Notes under the pieces: generated by a model
What the model was told of the DNA's origin: nothing
Database searches by the model: none
Seen by the model: only the letters and a program-made list of their open reading frames with translations
In this document: positions 17,591 to 27,209 of the stretch, in pieces
Position numbering within the stretch: position 1 is the stretch's first letter
How the letters are laid out: each line of letters opens with the position of its first letter
From: UBA6215 sp964484255
Lineage (GTDB): Bacteria; Omnitrophota; Gorgyraeia; Pluralincolimonadales; Pluralincolimonadaceae
DNA: 64,000 nt
Assembly: GCA_964484255.1 (NCBI GenBank)
Contig: CAZAEH010000003.1
Coordinates: 1 to 64,000, forward strand
Direction of reading: 5' to 3'
Translations under genes and position numbers: made by a program

Positions 17591-18340
17591 ATGTCCGGAC
17601 ATTCGAAATGGGCCACTACAAAGCACAAAAAAGCCGCGGCTGATGCCGTAAAAGGCAAGCTTTTTACTAAGGTTACGAAAGAGATCACGGTAGCCGCTAA
17701 AGAAGGCGGCGGAAACCCCGATATGAACCCGAGGCTGCGTCTGGCGTTATCTAAGGCAAAAGAGGTCAATATGCCGAAAGATAACGTTGAAAAAGCCATA
17801 AAAAAGGGCACGGGGGAACTTCCCGGAGTAATATATGAGACGATAGTTTATGAGATATACGGCCCCGGCGGCGTTGCTATTATGGTCGAAGCGCTTACCG
17901 ATAATAAGAACAGGGCAGCGGCGGAGATCAAGAATATCCTTTCGCGCAAGGGCGGTAATATGGCAGGTCCCGGCGCGGTATCAAGGTTTTTCCACAAGAA
18001 AGGCCTTATCGTCATAGACAAGTCGAAGATAGAGGAAGATAAGCTTATGGACATAGTATTGAACGCCGGTGCCGAGGACATGAAGACCGAAGGCAACGCA
18101 TATGAAGTTACCACCGATCCGAAGGAGTTCGAGAAGGTTAAGAAGGCGCTCGATGACGGCAAAGTGGAATGCCAGGTTGCCGAGGTGACTATGGTCCCGA
18201 CGATGACCATAAAGGTAGCCGGGGACCAGGCCAAGCAGGTCCTGTCGCTGGTCGATGCGCTGGAAGATTATGAGGATGTCCAGAACGTATATGCGAATTT
18301 TGATATACCGGACGAGATGCTGGAGCAGGACAAGGACTGA
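17591..18340 (+). CDS. yebC: YebC/PmpR/TACO1 family protein
   Basis: 249 residues, the usual length. It begins MSGHSKWATTKHKKAAADA, the near-invariant family start, and continues through GGNPDMNPRLRLALSKAK and the acidic three-domain structure. Family members act as transcriptional regulators or as translation factors that relieve ribosome stalling (TACO1-like), and the sequence does not decide between these. Its position directly upstream of ruvC is a common bacterial arrangement and probably reflects co-transcription rather than shared function. Confidence 0.95.
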   Translation: MSGHSKWATTKHKKAAADAVKGKLFTKVTKEITVAAKEGGGNPDMNPRLRLALSKAKEVNMPKDNVEKAIKKGTGELPGVIYETIVYEIYGPGGVAIMVEALTDNKNRAAAEIKNILSRKGGNMAGPGAVSRFFHKKGLIVIDKSKIEEDKLMDIVLNAGAEDMKTEGNAYEVTTDPKEFEKVKKALDDGKVECQVAEVTMVPTMTIKVAGDQAKQVLSLVDALEDYEDVQNVYANFDIPDEMLEQDKD

Positions 18341-18342
18341 TA

Positions 18343-18831
18343 ATGAAGATTCTGGGTATTGACCCAGGTCTGTGTATTACGGGCTACGGCCTCATAGAAG
18401 CGGGGTCCCGGAACCTGAGATTGATAGAAGCTGGCGTCGTCAGGACCCGCACAAATGAAAACATGGAAGCAAGGCTTGGGAAGATATATGAAGGGCTGGA
18501 AGGGCTTGTAAAAGAGCACAAGCCGGAAGTCCTGGTACTCGAGCAACTTTATTCGCATTACAAACACCCGATGACGGCGATACTCATGGGTCACGCGAGA
18601 GGGGTTGTGTGCCTTCTCGCAAAGAAATCGGGTGCCGAACTTGTAGGGTATCCGGCTACCCGCGTAAAGAAAGCCGTTACGGGAGCCGGGCATGCCAGTA
18701 AATACCAGATGCAGCGCATGATCCAGAACATTTTTGGCATGGAAGCGGCGCCTGAGCCGCCGGACATCTCGGATGCCCTGGCGCTTGCGGTTGCCCATGC
18801 ATACATTGCTCGGAAAGCAGGAGGGCAATAG
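18343..18831 (+). CDS. ruvC: Holliday junction endonuclease RuvC
   Basis: 162 residues. It resolves four-way junctions together with the RuvAB branch migration motor. The RNase H-like fold is marked by the first catalytic Asp in MKILGIDPGL (Asp7), Glu67 in VLEQLY, and the paired acids in DISDALALAVAH near residues 139-142. The ATG lies two bases after the yebC stop. The 3' end contains the Shine-Dalgarno sequence of ruvA, so ruvC, ruvA and ruvB are translationally linked. Confidence 0.96.
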   Translation: MKILGIDPGLCITGYGLIEAGSRNLRLIEAGVVRTRTNENMEARLGKIYEGLEGLVKEHKPEVLVLEQLYSHYKHPMTAILMGHARGVVCLLAKKSGAELVGYPATRVKKAVTGAGHASKYQMQRMIQNIFGMEAAPEPPDISDALALAVAHAYIARKAGGQ

Positions 18832-18832
18832 G

Positions 18833-19465
18833 ATCATATCCCATATCCACGGAAAGATAGCCAGACGTAAAACCTCGTCGCTCATAATAGATGTTGGCGG
18901 GGGGTTTTCCTATGAGGTCCTGATACCCGGCTGCGTAATGAAGGCCATAGATTCCAGTATTTCTCCGGACGGTATTATACATCTTATAACTTACCATTAT
19001 TACCATACCGATCCTGCTCGCAGTATTCCCGTCCTCATCGGTTTCCTGAACGAGATAGAAAAGGAATTTTTCGAAAAGTTCATAACGGTCTCCGGAATAG
19101 GGCCCAAAGCCGCGGTCAAAGCGCTGAATGCTTCCATCCCGCAGGTAGTAAGGGCCATAGCCGATGGGGACCTTTCTACCCTCAGGTCCCTCCCGGGGAT
19201 AGGGGAACAAAGGGCCAAGGAGATAGTCGCAAAGCTCCAGAACAAGCTCGGCAAGTTCGGGCTTATACAAGAATATGGTATTGAAGTTGCGGCGACGGGA
19301 GTTCAGGATTTTGTGGAAGAAGCGGTCGATGTGCTCCTGCAACTGCAGTATACAAAGCAGGAAGCGAAGGATATGGTCGGGAAAGCCTTACAGCGTTCGC
19401 CAAAGTGCGATACCGCCGAAGACCTTCTCAATGAAGTCTATAAGAACAGGAAAGCTAAGGGATGA
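18833..19465 (+). CDS. ruvA: Holliday junction DNA-binding protein RuvA, probable AUC start
   Basis: About 210 residues. RuvA binds the junction and loads RuvB. Visible are the N-terminal OB fold (IDVGGGFSYEVLIPG), two helix-hairpin-helix motifs (VSGIGPKAAVKAL and LPGIGEQRAKEIV) and the C-terminal RuvB-contact domain. No ATG, GTG or TTG exists at the expected start. The family start (M-I-x-x-L/I-x-G) aligns with an ATC at 18833, eight bases after a perfect AGGAGG (18819-18824). The nearest conventional start in frame is a TTG at 18806 without a Shine-Dalgarno site, which would add nine residues. The gene identity is certain and the start codon is an inference. Confidence 0.9.
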   Translation: MISHIHGKIARRKTSSLIIDVGGGFSYEVLIPGCVMKAIDSSISPDGIIHLITYHYYHTDPARSIPVLIGFLNEIEKEFFEKFITVSGIGPKAAVKALNASIPQVVRAIADGDLSTLRSLPGIGEQRAKEIVAKLQNKLGKFGLIQEYGIEVAATGVQDFVEEAVDVLLQLQYTKQEAKDMVGKALQRSPKCDTAEDLLNEVYKNRKAKG

Positions 19466-20514
19466 GCCCCGGAAAAGAGAACAGTCAGGCACCTTTGCGC
19501 GAGAAGCTGGTTTTTAACCAGGAGACCGAGGAAGACGCCATACTCAACCTGTCACTGCGCCCCGGGGATATAGGCGATTTTGTGGGGCAAAAGTCCGTGG
19601 TCGATAATATCCTCATTGCTATTGCTGCGGCAAAAAAGAGGAAAGAGCCCCTTGAGCACGCGCTTTTTTCCGGTCCTCCGGGCCTCGGCAAGACTACGCT
19701 TGCCCATATAATATCCGGAGAGATGGGGACCAAGATAACAGCCACCTCAGGCCCGGCCATTGAACGCGCCGGAGACCTCATAGGAATACTTACGAATCTT
19801 GGTGAAGGGGATATACTTTTTATCGATGAGATACATCGTCTCTCCAAGGTTGTTGAGGAGTTCCTTTACCCGGCTATGGAGAACTACCAGATAGACTTTA
19901 CCATAGACAAGGGACCTTATGCGAAGACCATTAAGTTCAATCTCAAGCATTTTACCCTTATCGGGGCTACGACCCGTTCGGGCTTATTGAGCGCTCCCAT
20001 GAGGGGAAGGTTTGGCATGCTCTATACGTTGGATTTTTATTCTCCGGAGGAGCTTGTCCAGATAGTCAAAAGGTCGGCGAAGATCCTTAAGATAAGCATG
20101 GACAAGGATAGCGCCGGCGAGATATCCCGCAGGTCCCGAGGAACCCCTCGAATAGCCAACAGGCTCCTTCGCAGGGTGAGGGATTATGCAGAGGTAAAGA
20201 ACTCGGGTAAGGTTGATGTCGCTACAGTTGACAAGTCGTTGTCCATGCTTGGTATAGACCAAATGGGTTTGGACGGCCTTGACAGAAAAGTGCTCAAGGC
20301 GATAATCGATACCTATAAAGGCGGCCCGGTCGGTATAGACTCGATCGCCGCGACCCTTAACGAGGAACCGGATACGATATCCGATGTAGTAGAACCCTTC
20401 CTTCTCAAGATAGGTTTTCTTAAAAGGACGCCAAGGGGCAGGGAAGTCACAGATGCCGCCCGCGTCCACCTCAAAGTCCTTCCAGGAAGAGAATCGCAGA
20501 AGGAGTTATTTTAG
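19462..20514 (+). CDS. ruvB: Holliday junction branch migration ATPase RuvB
   Basis: 350 residues. AAA+ motor with Walker A GPPGLGKTT, Walker B LFIDEIHRL, sensor GATTRSG, the arginine-finger region APMRGRFGML, and a C-terminal winged helix (DRKVLKAIIDTYKGGPVGIDSIA). The ATG overlaps the ruvA stop by four bases. It works as a hexameric ring on RuvA-bound junctions with RuvC encoded two genes upstream. Confidence 0.97.
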   Translation: MSPGKENSQAPLREKLVFNQETEEDAILNLSLRPGDIGDFVGQKSVVDNILIAIAAAKKRKEPLEHALFSGPPGLGKTTLAHIISGEMGTKITATSGPAIERAGDLIGILTNLGEGDILFIDEIHRLSKVVEEFLYPAMENYQIDFTIDKGPYAKTIKFNLKHFTLIGATTRSGLLSAPMRGRFGMLYTLDFYSPEELVQIVKRSAKILKISMDKDSAGEISRRSRGTPRIANRLLRRVRDYAEVKNSGKVDVATVDKSLSMLGIDQMGLDGLDRKVLKAIIDTYKGGPVGIDSIAATLNEEPDTISDVVEPFLLKIGFLKRTPRGREVTDAARVHLKVLPGRESQKELF

Positions 20515-20520
20515 CCGGTC

Positions 20521-21690
20521 ATGATAAGACGCCTATACCCGATAATAGGTATCGCCGTTGTTGTCTTTTTGGCGTTTTTGCCGGTTAGCGCAGCTGCGCA
20601 GGATACCTGCAAGACCCCGGTTGTCCGCGTAGCTGTTGCAAAGGATGCAGGTTCCGTAAGATTGCGTATAGCAGGTAATTACAGGATAACGGACCTTGTC
20701 TCAAAAAAGCCCCTGCTCGAAGGCAAGTACCTGGGAGACTCCTTCCTCAAGCCTTCAGGGACAGGTTTTGATATAGACGGTTCCCTGATCGATGCTCCGG
20801 CAGTCGAGATAGAACCTTTAGGCGGTGCTCGGGCTTATGTAAACGAAAGGGTATTCCGAGGCGAGATAAGGGTATATAACGTATCTGGTAAGGTCATGGT
20901 GATAAATACCGTTGACCTCGAGGAGTATTTGTACGGTGTAATACGCAATGAGGTATCGACGTGGTGGCCTATGGAAGCGCTAAAGGCCCAGGCTGTAGCC
21001 GCCAGGACATATGCCCTTAACCAGATCAATGAGTCGAAGGGCAAGGATTACGACGTATATGCAGATGTGAATTCCCAGGTATACGGAGGTATATTCTCCG
21101 AGAAATGGAGGACGAACAGGGCGGTCGAGCAGACGCGGGGCCAGGTCCTTACCTATAAAGGAGCCGTGTTCCCTGCGTTCTTCCACGCGACGTGCGGGGG
21201 CAACACTTTCGATGCCGCGAATCTCTGGAATATCGACCTGCCGCCGTTGAAAGGCGTTAAATGCGACTGGTGCAAGAAGTCGCCGCATTACTATTGGGAA
21301 CGTTGGATGCCCGTAAATGAGGCCGAACAAAGGCTTGATGAGGCGGGTTATCCTGTCGGCGACATCCTGGGTTTCGATGTAATACGAAGGGACCATTCCG
21401 GCAGAATATTGGAGCTGCGCGTAAAGGGGACTAAAGGCGACTCCGTGATGCTTGCGAAGGATTTCAGGAGGATAATGGGCTCGGATACGGTCAGGAGCAC
21501 GAACTTCAAGGTCACCGTGATAGGCGAGTACGTGGCATTTGAGGGGCTTGGATGGGGCCACGGCGTAGGGCTGTGCCAGTGGGGCGCGTATTACATGTCG
21601 CGCGCGGGGAAGAAAGCCAATGAGATATTGTATTTCTATTACCCGGGTTCCAAGATAATGGGCAACTATGGAGAAAAGAACGCAAAATGA
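20521..21690 (+). CDS. SpoIID/LytB-domain protein, secreted
   Basis: 389 residues. An N-terminal signal peptide (LYPIIGIAVVVFLAFLPVSAAA) sends it to the periplasm. The SpoIID core is clear: VNTVDLEEYLYGVI, EVSTWWPMEALKAQAVAARTY, SQVYGG, FFHATCGGNT and the end motif GWGHGVGLCQWGAY. In sporulating bacteria SpoIID is a lytic transglycosylase acting on denuded glycan. In non-sporulating Gram-negatives homologues are thought to remodel peptidoglycan, for example in division. Here it sits between ruvB and queA with four-base overlap to queA, a position probably without functional meaning. Confidence 0.9.
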   Translation: MIRRLYPIIGIAVVVFLAFLPVSAAAQDTCKTPVVRVAVAKDAGSVRLRIAGNYRITDLVSKKPLLEGKYLGDSFLKPSGTGFDIDGSLIDAPAVEIEPLGGARAYVNERVFRGEIRVYNVSGKVMVINTVDLEEYLYGVIRNEVSTWWPMEALKAQAVAARTYALNQINESKGKDYDVYADVNSQVYGGIFSEKWRTNRAVEQTRGQVLTYKGAVFPAFFHATCGGNTFDAANLWNIDLPPLKGVKCDWCKKSPHYYWERWMPVNEAEQRLDEAGYPVGDILGFDVIRRDHSGRILELRVKGTKGDSVMLAKDFRRIMGSDTVRSTNFKVTVIGEYVAFEGLGWGHGVGLCQWGAYYMSRAGKKANEILYFYYPGSKIMGNYGEKNAK

Positions 21691-22730
21691 AAGTCAGCGA
21701 ATTCGATTATAAGCTTCCGGAGGAACTGATAGCGCAGTATCCCGCGCAGGCGCGTGATGCCTCGCGTCTTATGGTTGTGCACAAGATATCGAAGAAGATC
21801 GAACACAGGAACTTTTGCGGCATCACGGATTATATAAGCCCGGGCGATTGCCTGGTGGTCAATGACACGAAGGTCATAAAGGCCCGCCTTCCCGGGAAGC
21901 GTGCAGATACCGGCGGCAAGGCAGAAGTAATGCTTATCGAGAAGATGAGCGACCGCCTGTATAAGTGCCTTATAGATACTTCCACCAAGATCAAGGTGGG
22001 GACAAAGCTGGCATTCGGCGAAGGGGACGTTACGGGGACCATCCGCGGCGAAAGCGATGGAATAAGACTCATTGAGTTCAACGTCAATGGAAGCGATTTC
22101 AACTCTGTCCTGGAAAATATAGGCATGGTCCCGCTGCCTCCTTATATCAAAAGGGTCCCGGATAGATCCGACGAGGAGAGGTACCAGACAGTATACGCCA
22201 GGGCCCCGGGGGCCGTAGCCGCTCCTACGGCGGGGCTGCATTTTACGGACGGCCTTATAAGGAATATCGAATCCGGGGGCGTTTCGGTAGAGTCGTTGAC
22301 CCTCCATGTTGGTTACGGGACCTTCAAACCGGTCGCGGTAGACGAAGTCTTGAGGCACAAGATGGAACCTGAATTGTTCGAGCTCAAACCCGATACGGCC
22401 CAAAAGCTCAATGCGGCCAAGGAGCGCGGCGGGAAGATATTCGCCGTGGGGACTACCACGTGCCGGGTCATTGAGAACCAGGCGCGGCTTGTAAAGGGGA
22501 CCAGGAACAAGGTGGAACCGGGGAAGGGTTGGACCAATCTTTTCATCTATCCGCCGTATAATTTCAAGTTTGTCGATGCGCTTATTACGAATTTCCATTT
22601 GCCCAAGACCACGCTGCTTATGCTTGTCGCGGCTTTTTGCGGGAAAGAGGTAATGCTGCAGGCCTATGAAGAGGCTGTAAAGGAGAAATACAGGTTTTAC
22701 AGTTACGGCGATTCCATGCTTATAATATGA
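21687..22730 (+). CDS. queA: S-adenosylmethionine:tRNA ribosyltransferase-isomerase QueA
   Basis: 347 residues. QueA transfers the ribosyl moiety of SAM to preQ1 in tRNA to give epoxyqueuosine. Family hallmarks are FDYKLPEELIAQYPA at the start, DRYQTVYA-like segment ERYQTVYARAPGAVAAPTAGLHF, LHVGYGTFKPV, and FIYPPYNFKFVDALITNFHLPK near the C-terminus. It overlaps tgt, which performs the preceding step in the same pathway. Confidence 0.96.
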   Translation: MKVSEFDYKLPEELIAQYPAQARDASRLMVVHKISKKIEHRNFCGITDYISPGDCLVVNDTKVIKARLPGKRADTGGKAEVMLIEKMSDRLYKCLIDTSTKIKVGTKLAFGEGDVTGTIRGESDGIRLIEFNVNGSDFNSVLENIGMVPLPPYIKRVPDRSDEERYQTVYARAPGAVAAPTAGLHFTDGLIRNIESGGVSVESLTLHVGYGTFKPVAVDEVLRHKMEPELFELKPDTAQKLNAAKERGGKIFAVGTTTCRVIENQARLVKGTRNKVEPGKGWTNLFIYPPYNFKFVDALITNFHLPKTTLLMLVAAFCGKEVMLQAYEEAVKEKYRFYSYGDSMLII

Positions 22731-23863
22731 AAATAGAGATAACCGCAAAAGACAGATCGACGCGTGCCAGGACAGGCAAGGTAAAGACTTCACATGGGGA
22801 GTTTGAGACCCCTGCATTCATGCCGGTGGGCACGCAGGCTACCGTGAAGACCCTTTCCAATGACGAATTAAAGGATTGCGGCGTCCAGATATTACTGTCC
22901 AACGCTTACCACTTGTATCTCAGGCCCGGGGCGGATATAATCAGGAATGCGGGAGGCCTGCATAAGTTCATGAATTGGGATAGGCCGATCCTTACCGACT
23001 CGGGGGGTTTCCAGGTTTTTAGCCTTGCGGTCCTGCGGAAAATAACTGATGAAGGGGTAGAGTTTCAGTCGCATATAGACGGTTCCAAGCATTTCCTTAC
23101 CCCAAAGGATATGTTAGGGTTCCAAACCGTACTCGGAAGTGATATAATGATGGTCCTTGATGAATGTGTGCATTATCCATGCGAGCGCGGAGCGGCTAAA
23201 CGGGCCGTTAAGAGGACCCTTGAATGGGCCCGTCTTTCAAAGACCGCTTTTGACGATACCAGTTCCGGCTCCAACCGGAAACAGTATCTATTTGGGATAG
23301 TGCAGGGTGCCTCGTATGAGGACCTCAGAAAGGAATGCGCAGAAGAACTTGTCGGAATGGATTTCGACGGTTATGCTTTAGGCGGCCTTGCGGTAGGCGA
23401 ACCCAGGGAAATAACTAACGAGATAACGGATTTTACCGCGTCGTTGCTGCCGGAAGACAAGCCGAGATACCTTATGGGGGTAGGCGAACCCCGTGATATA
23501 CTTGAAGCGGTTTCGCGCGGCATAGACATGTTCGATTGCGTAGTCCCGACCAGGAACGGACGCAACGGGACGGCGTTCACGTCTGCAGGCAGGTTCTCCG
23601 TAAGGACTGCCATTAACTCGTCCGACCTCTCCCCGATAGAGGAGGGGTGCGGCTGTTATGCTTGCAGGAACCATACGCGCAGCTACATCAGGCACCTGTT
23701 CAACACGGATGAGATACTCGGGCTCAAGCTCGTCTCTTTGCATAATGTTTATTTTTACCAGAGACTTATGCGGGAGATCAGGCAAGCGATAAAAGAAGGC
23801 AAGTTCACGGAATACAAAAACGAAAGGATGGAAAGATGGACCCGCAAGCCGCAGGATCGATAG
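22727..23863 (+). CDS. tgt: tRNA-guanine transglycosylase Tgt
   Basis: 378 residues. Tgt exchanges guanine-34 for preQ1 in GUN anticodons. Visible motifs are LTDSGGFQVFSL with the catalytic Asp, GGLAVGEP, the nucleophile region FDCVVPTRNGRNG, and the zinc site CGCYACRNHTRSY with a later His in SLHNVYFY. The gene overlaps queA upstream and yajC downstream, the common queA-tgt-yajC-secDF order. Confidence 0.97.
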   Translation: MKIEITAKDRSTRARTGKVKTSHGEFETPAFMPVGTQATVKTLSNDELKDCGVQILLSNAYHLYLRPGADIIRNAGGLHKFMNWDRPILTDSGGFQVFSLAVLRKITDEGVEFQSHIDGSKHFLTPKDMLGFQTVLGSDIMMVLDECVHYPCERGAAKRAVKRTLEWARLSKTAFDDTSSGSNRKQYLFGIVQGASYEDLRKECAEELVGMDFDGYALGGLAVGEPREITNEITDFTASLLPEDKPRYLMGVGEPRDILEAVSRGIDMFDCVVPTRNGRNGTAFTSAGRFSVRTAINSSDLSPIEEGCGCYACRNHTRSYIRHLFNTDEILGLKLVSLHNVYFYQRLMREIRQAIKEGKFTEYKNERMERWTRKPQDR

Positions 23864-24129
23864 GAAGTTTCATACCGCTTATACTGGTTTTTGTTATATT
23901 CTATTTTCTTTTGATAAGGCCCCAGCAGAAGGAACGGAAACGCCATCAGGAGATGGTAAAAAGCCTTGCCAAGAACGACGAAGTCGTTACGTCCGGGGGA
24001 ATACACGGGACTATAGTCAATGTAAAAGAAACATCCGTGGTATTGCGAATAGACGACAACGCGAAGATGGAAGTCGATAAATATGCTATATCTTATATGA
24101 TAAAGAAGAGGTCGGGAGAGGAGAAATGA
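23836..24129 (+). CDS. yajC: Preprotein translocase accessory subunit YajC
   Basis: 97 residues. One membrane helix (SFIPLILVFVIFYFLLIRPQ) is followed by KERKRHQEMVKSLAKNDEVVTSGGIHGTI, the standard YajC pattern. It associates with SecDF at the Sec translocon. Its start lies within the last 28 bases of tgt and its end overlaps secDF by four bases. Confidence 0.94.
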   Translation: MDPQAAGSIGSFIPLILVFVIFYFLLIRPQQKERKRHQEMVKSLAKNDEVVTSGGIHGTIVNVKETSVVLRIDDNAKMEVDKYAISYMIKKRSGEEK

Positions 24130-26345
24130 AAAAGGGACTTCTGTGGAAATTATCGCTGGTAATCGCTCTCGTAGTAGCCTCGCTGTACTTTATATACCCT
24201 CCGCTTGACTTAAAGGACAAAGATGGAAATGTTACGCGGGAGGGCAGGATAAATCTCGGGCTAGACCTGCAGGGCGGTATGCATCTTGTGTTGAAAGTTG
24301 ATACTTCCAAGATACCTGAGGAAGCCAGGAAGGATGCGGCGGAAAGGGCCCTGGAAGTTATCCGTAACAGGATAGATGAATTTGGCGTCAAGGAACCCCA
24401 GATTTCCCCTCAGGGCAAGGATGAGATAGTCGTCCAGCTGCCGGGCATAACGGACAGGGAGCGTGCTCTTCAGCTTATAGGCAAGACGGCGCAGCTCGAG
24501 TTCAAGCTGGTATCAAGCGATGCCGAAAAATTGAATAAAGCGCTTCAGGGTGAAGTTCCGGCGGGATATGAACTGACAAAAGATGAGGATGAAAACCCGT
24601 TGTTGCTTGAAAAGACAGCGGTTCTTACCGGCGATGCCCTTACGGCCGCGTTCATGAGTTTCGACCAATCGCATTTCAACGAACCTTATGTCTCCATACA
24701 ATTCAATGCCGATGGCGCAAAGAAGTTCGCCAAGATAACCCAGGAGAACGTGGGCCGCAGGCTTGCTATCGTCCTTGACGGGAAGGTCAAGTCTGCCCCG
24801 CAGATACGCGAAGCGATACCTTCGGGCCAGGCTCAGATCACCGGCAGGTTCTCTAAAGAAGAGGCAGGAGACCTTGCGATAGTCCTTAAGGTCGGTGCGC
24901 TTCCCGCGCCGGTATATATCGAAGAGGAGAGGACCATAGGGCCCCTGCTCGGACAGGATTCCATAAATGCCGGTATAAGGGCCACTCTCCTTGGAGCTGC
25001 TTTTGTCGGTGCCTTCATGCTTGTCTATTACCTGCTTGCAGGTTTTGTCGCGGACATAGCGCTTGTTCTGAACCTTGTGCTGCTGCTCGGGTCAATGGCA
25101 TATTTTCATGTAACTCTTACCCTGCCCGGTATAGCCGGTATCGTGCTTACCCTTGGTATGGCAGTTGACGCAAATGTCCTTATACAGGAGAGGATGAGGG
25201 AAGAGCTTGAATCGGGAAAGACACTGGCGCAGGCTATAAGGCTCGGTTATGACAGGGCTATGAGCGCCATCATAGACTCTAACCTCACTACCGTATTGGC
25301 AGCGATCTTCTTGTTCCAGTTCGGTACCGGCCCGATCCGCGGTTTTGCCCTTACCCTTATAATAGGTCTTATTATCAGCATGTTCACATCGGTATTCGTG
25401 ACGAGGGTGATATTTGAGCTCCTGATGGGGATGAAACTCATCAAGGGTCTTCCGATGCTCAAGATAATCGGTACGCCCAAGATAGATTATATAAAAATAC
25501 GCTGGATATGCTATGCGCTGTCCGCCGCTGTCCTCATCGTAGGAATGAGTACTTTCTTCATGAAGGGCTCGGACGTATACGGCGTCGATTTCAAAGGAGG
25601 CCAGGTACAGGAATTCAGGTTCCAGAAACTCGTGGACGTCAAGGACGTGCGCAGTGCCCTGGTAGAGATCGGACTGGGGGATGCTTCCGTCCAACAGCTG
25701 AAAGACGACCCCAAGGAGTTCATAGTACGCACTTCAGGGGAAGTAACGAGCGAGATAACAAAGAAATTCGAGTCAACCTTCAAGGATAATAAGGCGGAGG
25801 TCATAAGGATAGAAAAAGTCGGTCCTTCGGTCGGGAACCAGCTGCGCACAAAGGCAACGTATGCCATCGTATTCTCCATGATAGGTATTATGGTTTATGT
25901 GGCTTTCAGGTTCAAACACTGGTATTTTGCCCTGGCAGGTGTGCTCGCGCTTTTTCACGATGTATTCGTAGCCATGGGTTTCATGGCGCTGACCGGACGC
26001 GAGATGTCGCTGCTTATAGTGTCCGGCCTTCTTACCATAGCAGGTTTTTCCATAAACGACACGATAGTTATCTATGACAGAATAAGGGAGAATGCCAGGA
26101 TCAATCCAAAGATGTCGCTTAAGGACCTGATAAACCTGAGCGTCAATCAAACGATGTCCAGGACGCTCCTTACTTCTTTTACCGTGCTGGTCGTTGTTGC
26201 GATACTCTATTTCTACGGCGGAGAAGTGCTCAATGATTTTGCGTTTTGCCTGCTCGTAGGTTTTATATCGGGTGTCTATTCGACGGTCTTCATAGCCAGC
26301 CCGCTCATGCTTCTGTTCCATGGGAATAAAAAGAAAGGTTTATGA
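24126..26345 (+). CDS. secDF: SecD-SecF fusion protein
   Basis: 739 residues. It uses the proton gradient to pull translocating proteins across the inner membrane. The SecD half has GLDLQGGMHLVL, the periplasmic P1 region and six membrane segments including GMAVDANVLIQERMREEL. The SecF half begins near residue 455 and has YGVDFKGGQVQEFRF and GFSINDTIVIYDRIREN. Fusion of the two is common in several phyla, and there is no stop or frameshift at the join. Confidence 0.96.
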   Translation: MKKGLLWKLSLVIALVVASLYFIYPPLDLKDKDGNVTREGRINLGLDLQGGMHLVLKVDTSKIPEEARKDAAERALEVIRNRIDEFGVKEPQISPQGKDEIVVQLPGITDRERALQLIGKTAQLEFKLVSSDAEKLNKALQGEVPAGYELTKDEDENPLLLEKTAVLTGDALTAAFMSFDQSHFNEPYVSIQFNADGAKKFAKITQENVGRRLAIVLDGKVKSAPQIREAIPSGQAQITGRFSKEEAGDLAIVLKVGALPAPVYIEEERTIGPLLGQDSINAGIRATLLGAAFVGAFMLVYYLLAGFVADIALVLNLVLLLGSMAYFHVTLTLPGIAGIVLTLGMAVDANVLIQERMREELESGKTLAQAIRLGYDRAMSAIIDSNLTTVLAAIFLFQFGTGPIRGFALTLIIGLIISMFTSVFVTRVIFELLMGMKLIKGLPMLKIIGTPKIDYIKIRWICYALSAAVLIVGMSTFFMKGSDVYGVDFKGGQVQEFRFQKLVDVKDVRSALVEIGLGDASVQQLKDDPKEFIVRTSGEVTSEITKKFESTFKDNKAEVIRIEKVGPSVGNQLRTKATYAIVFSMIGIMVYVAFRFKHWYFALAGVLALFHDVFVAMGFMALTGREMSLLIVSGLLTIAGFSINDTIVIYDRIRENARINPKMSLKDLINLSVNQTMSRTLLTSFTVLVVVAILYFYGGEVLNDFAFCLLVGFISGVYSTVFIASPLMLLFHGNKKKGL

Positions 26346-27208
26346 GCGAAAACAAGTTTTTGCAGATACGCCGTCTTCTCATAGCGATATTGCTCCTTAA
26401 CTGGGGCGTGGCTGTCGCGAAGATGGTCTATGGCCACATTACGAGCTCGGTTTCGATGTTCGCGGACGGCGTGCACTCGCTTTCCGACGGGTCTTCGAAT
26501 ATCATTGGGCTTATCGGTATAGGAGTGGCAGCACGCCCCCGTGACGTGAGCCATCCTTACGGACACAGGAAATACGAGACCCTGGCCTCCATGGCCATAG
26601 CGGTTGCGCTCTTCCTCGTGGCGTTCAGGCTTATGAGCGATTCCGTGCACAAACTTATCCACCAGGAGCTTATAGCCCCGAAAGCTACGGTCCTGAGTTT
26701 TGTCGTCATGGGCATAACCCTTCTGGTCAATATCTGGGTTGTCAGATATGAGATGAGTAAGGGCAGGGAGCTTAACAGTGACTTCCTGATAGCGGATTCC
26801 CTCCATACCGGTTCGGACATACTTGCTTCCGTGATGGTAGTGGTAAGTTTGGTCAGCGTCAGGCTTGGCCTGCCCATTATAGATGTCATAGCCGGGATGA
26901 TAATAGCCTTACTTATCGGATATGTCGGTGTCGGGATACTAAGGTCCACCTCCAGGGTCCTTACCGATTATGCCGTTATCAACAGCCAGGATATTAACGA
27001 GGCTCTTTCCGACTTGAAGGATGTAGTCGGCTGCCACAGGATACGTACGCGAGGCAGGGCGGACGACATACATGTAGACCTGCATATAACCGTTGACAGG
27101 AACATGACAGTCGGTAAATCTCACGACTTGGCTACCGTGATCGAAAAGCGTATACGCGAAAAGTTCCAGGGCGTTACGGATGTCATGGTCCATATAGAGC
27201 CGGCCTGA
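26342..27208 (+). CDS. Cation diffusion facilitator family transporter
   Basis: 288 residues. Six membrane helices and the CDF metal sites are visible: FADGVHSLSDGSSN in helix II and DSLHTGSDIL in helix V. The C-terminal cytoplasmic ferredoxin-like domain contains HRIRTRGRADDIHVDLHI. The family exports Zn2+, Fe2+, Mn2+ or Cd2+ in exchange for protons, and the sequence does not define which ion. The DxxxH/HxxxD composition is compatible with zinc or iron. It overlaps secDF by four bases. Confidence 0.92.
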   Translation: MSENKFLQIRRLLIAILLLNWGVAVAKMVYGHITSSVSMFADGVHSLSDGSSNIIGLIGIGVAARPRDVSHPYGHRKYETLASMAIAVALFLVAFRLMSDSVHKLIHQELIAPKATVLSFVVMGITLLVNIWVVRYEMSKGRELNSDFLIADSLHTGSDILASVMVVVSLVSVRLGLPIIDVIAGMIIALLIGYVGVGILRSTSRVLTDYAVINSQDINEALSDLKDVVGCHRIRTRGRADDIHVDLHITVDRNMTVGKSHDLATVIEKRIREKFQGVTDVMVHIEPA

Positions 27209-27209
27209 C

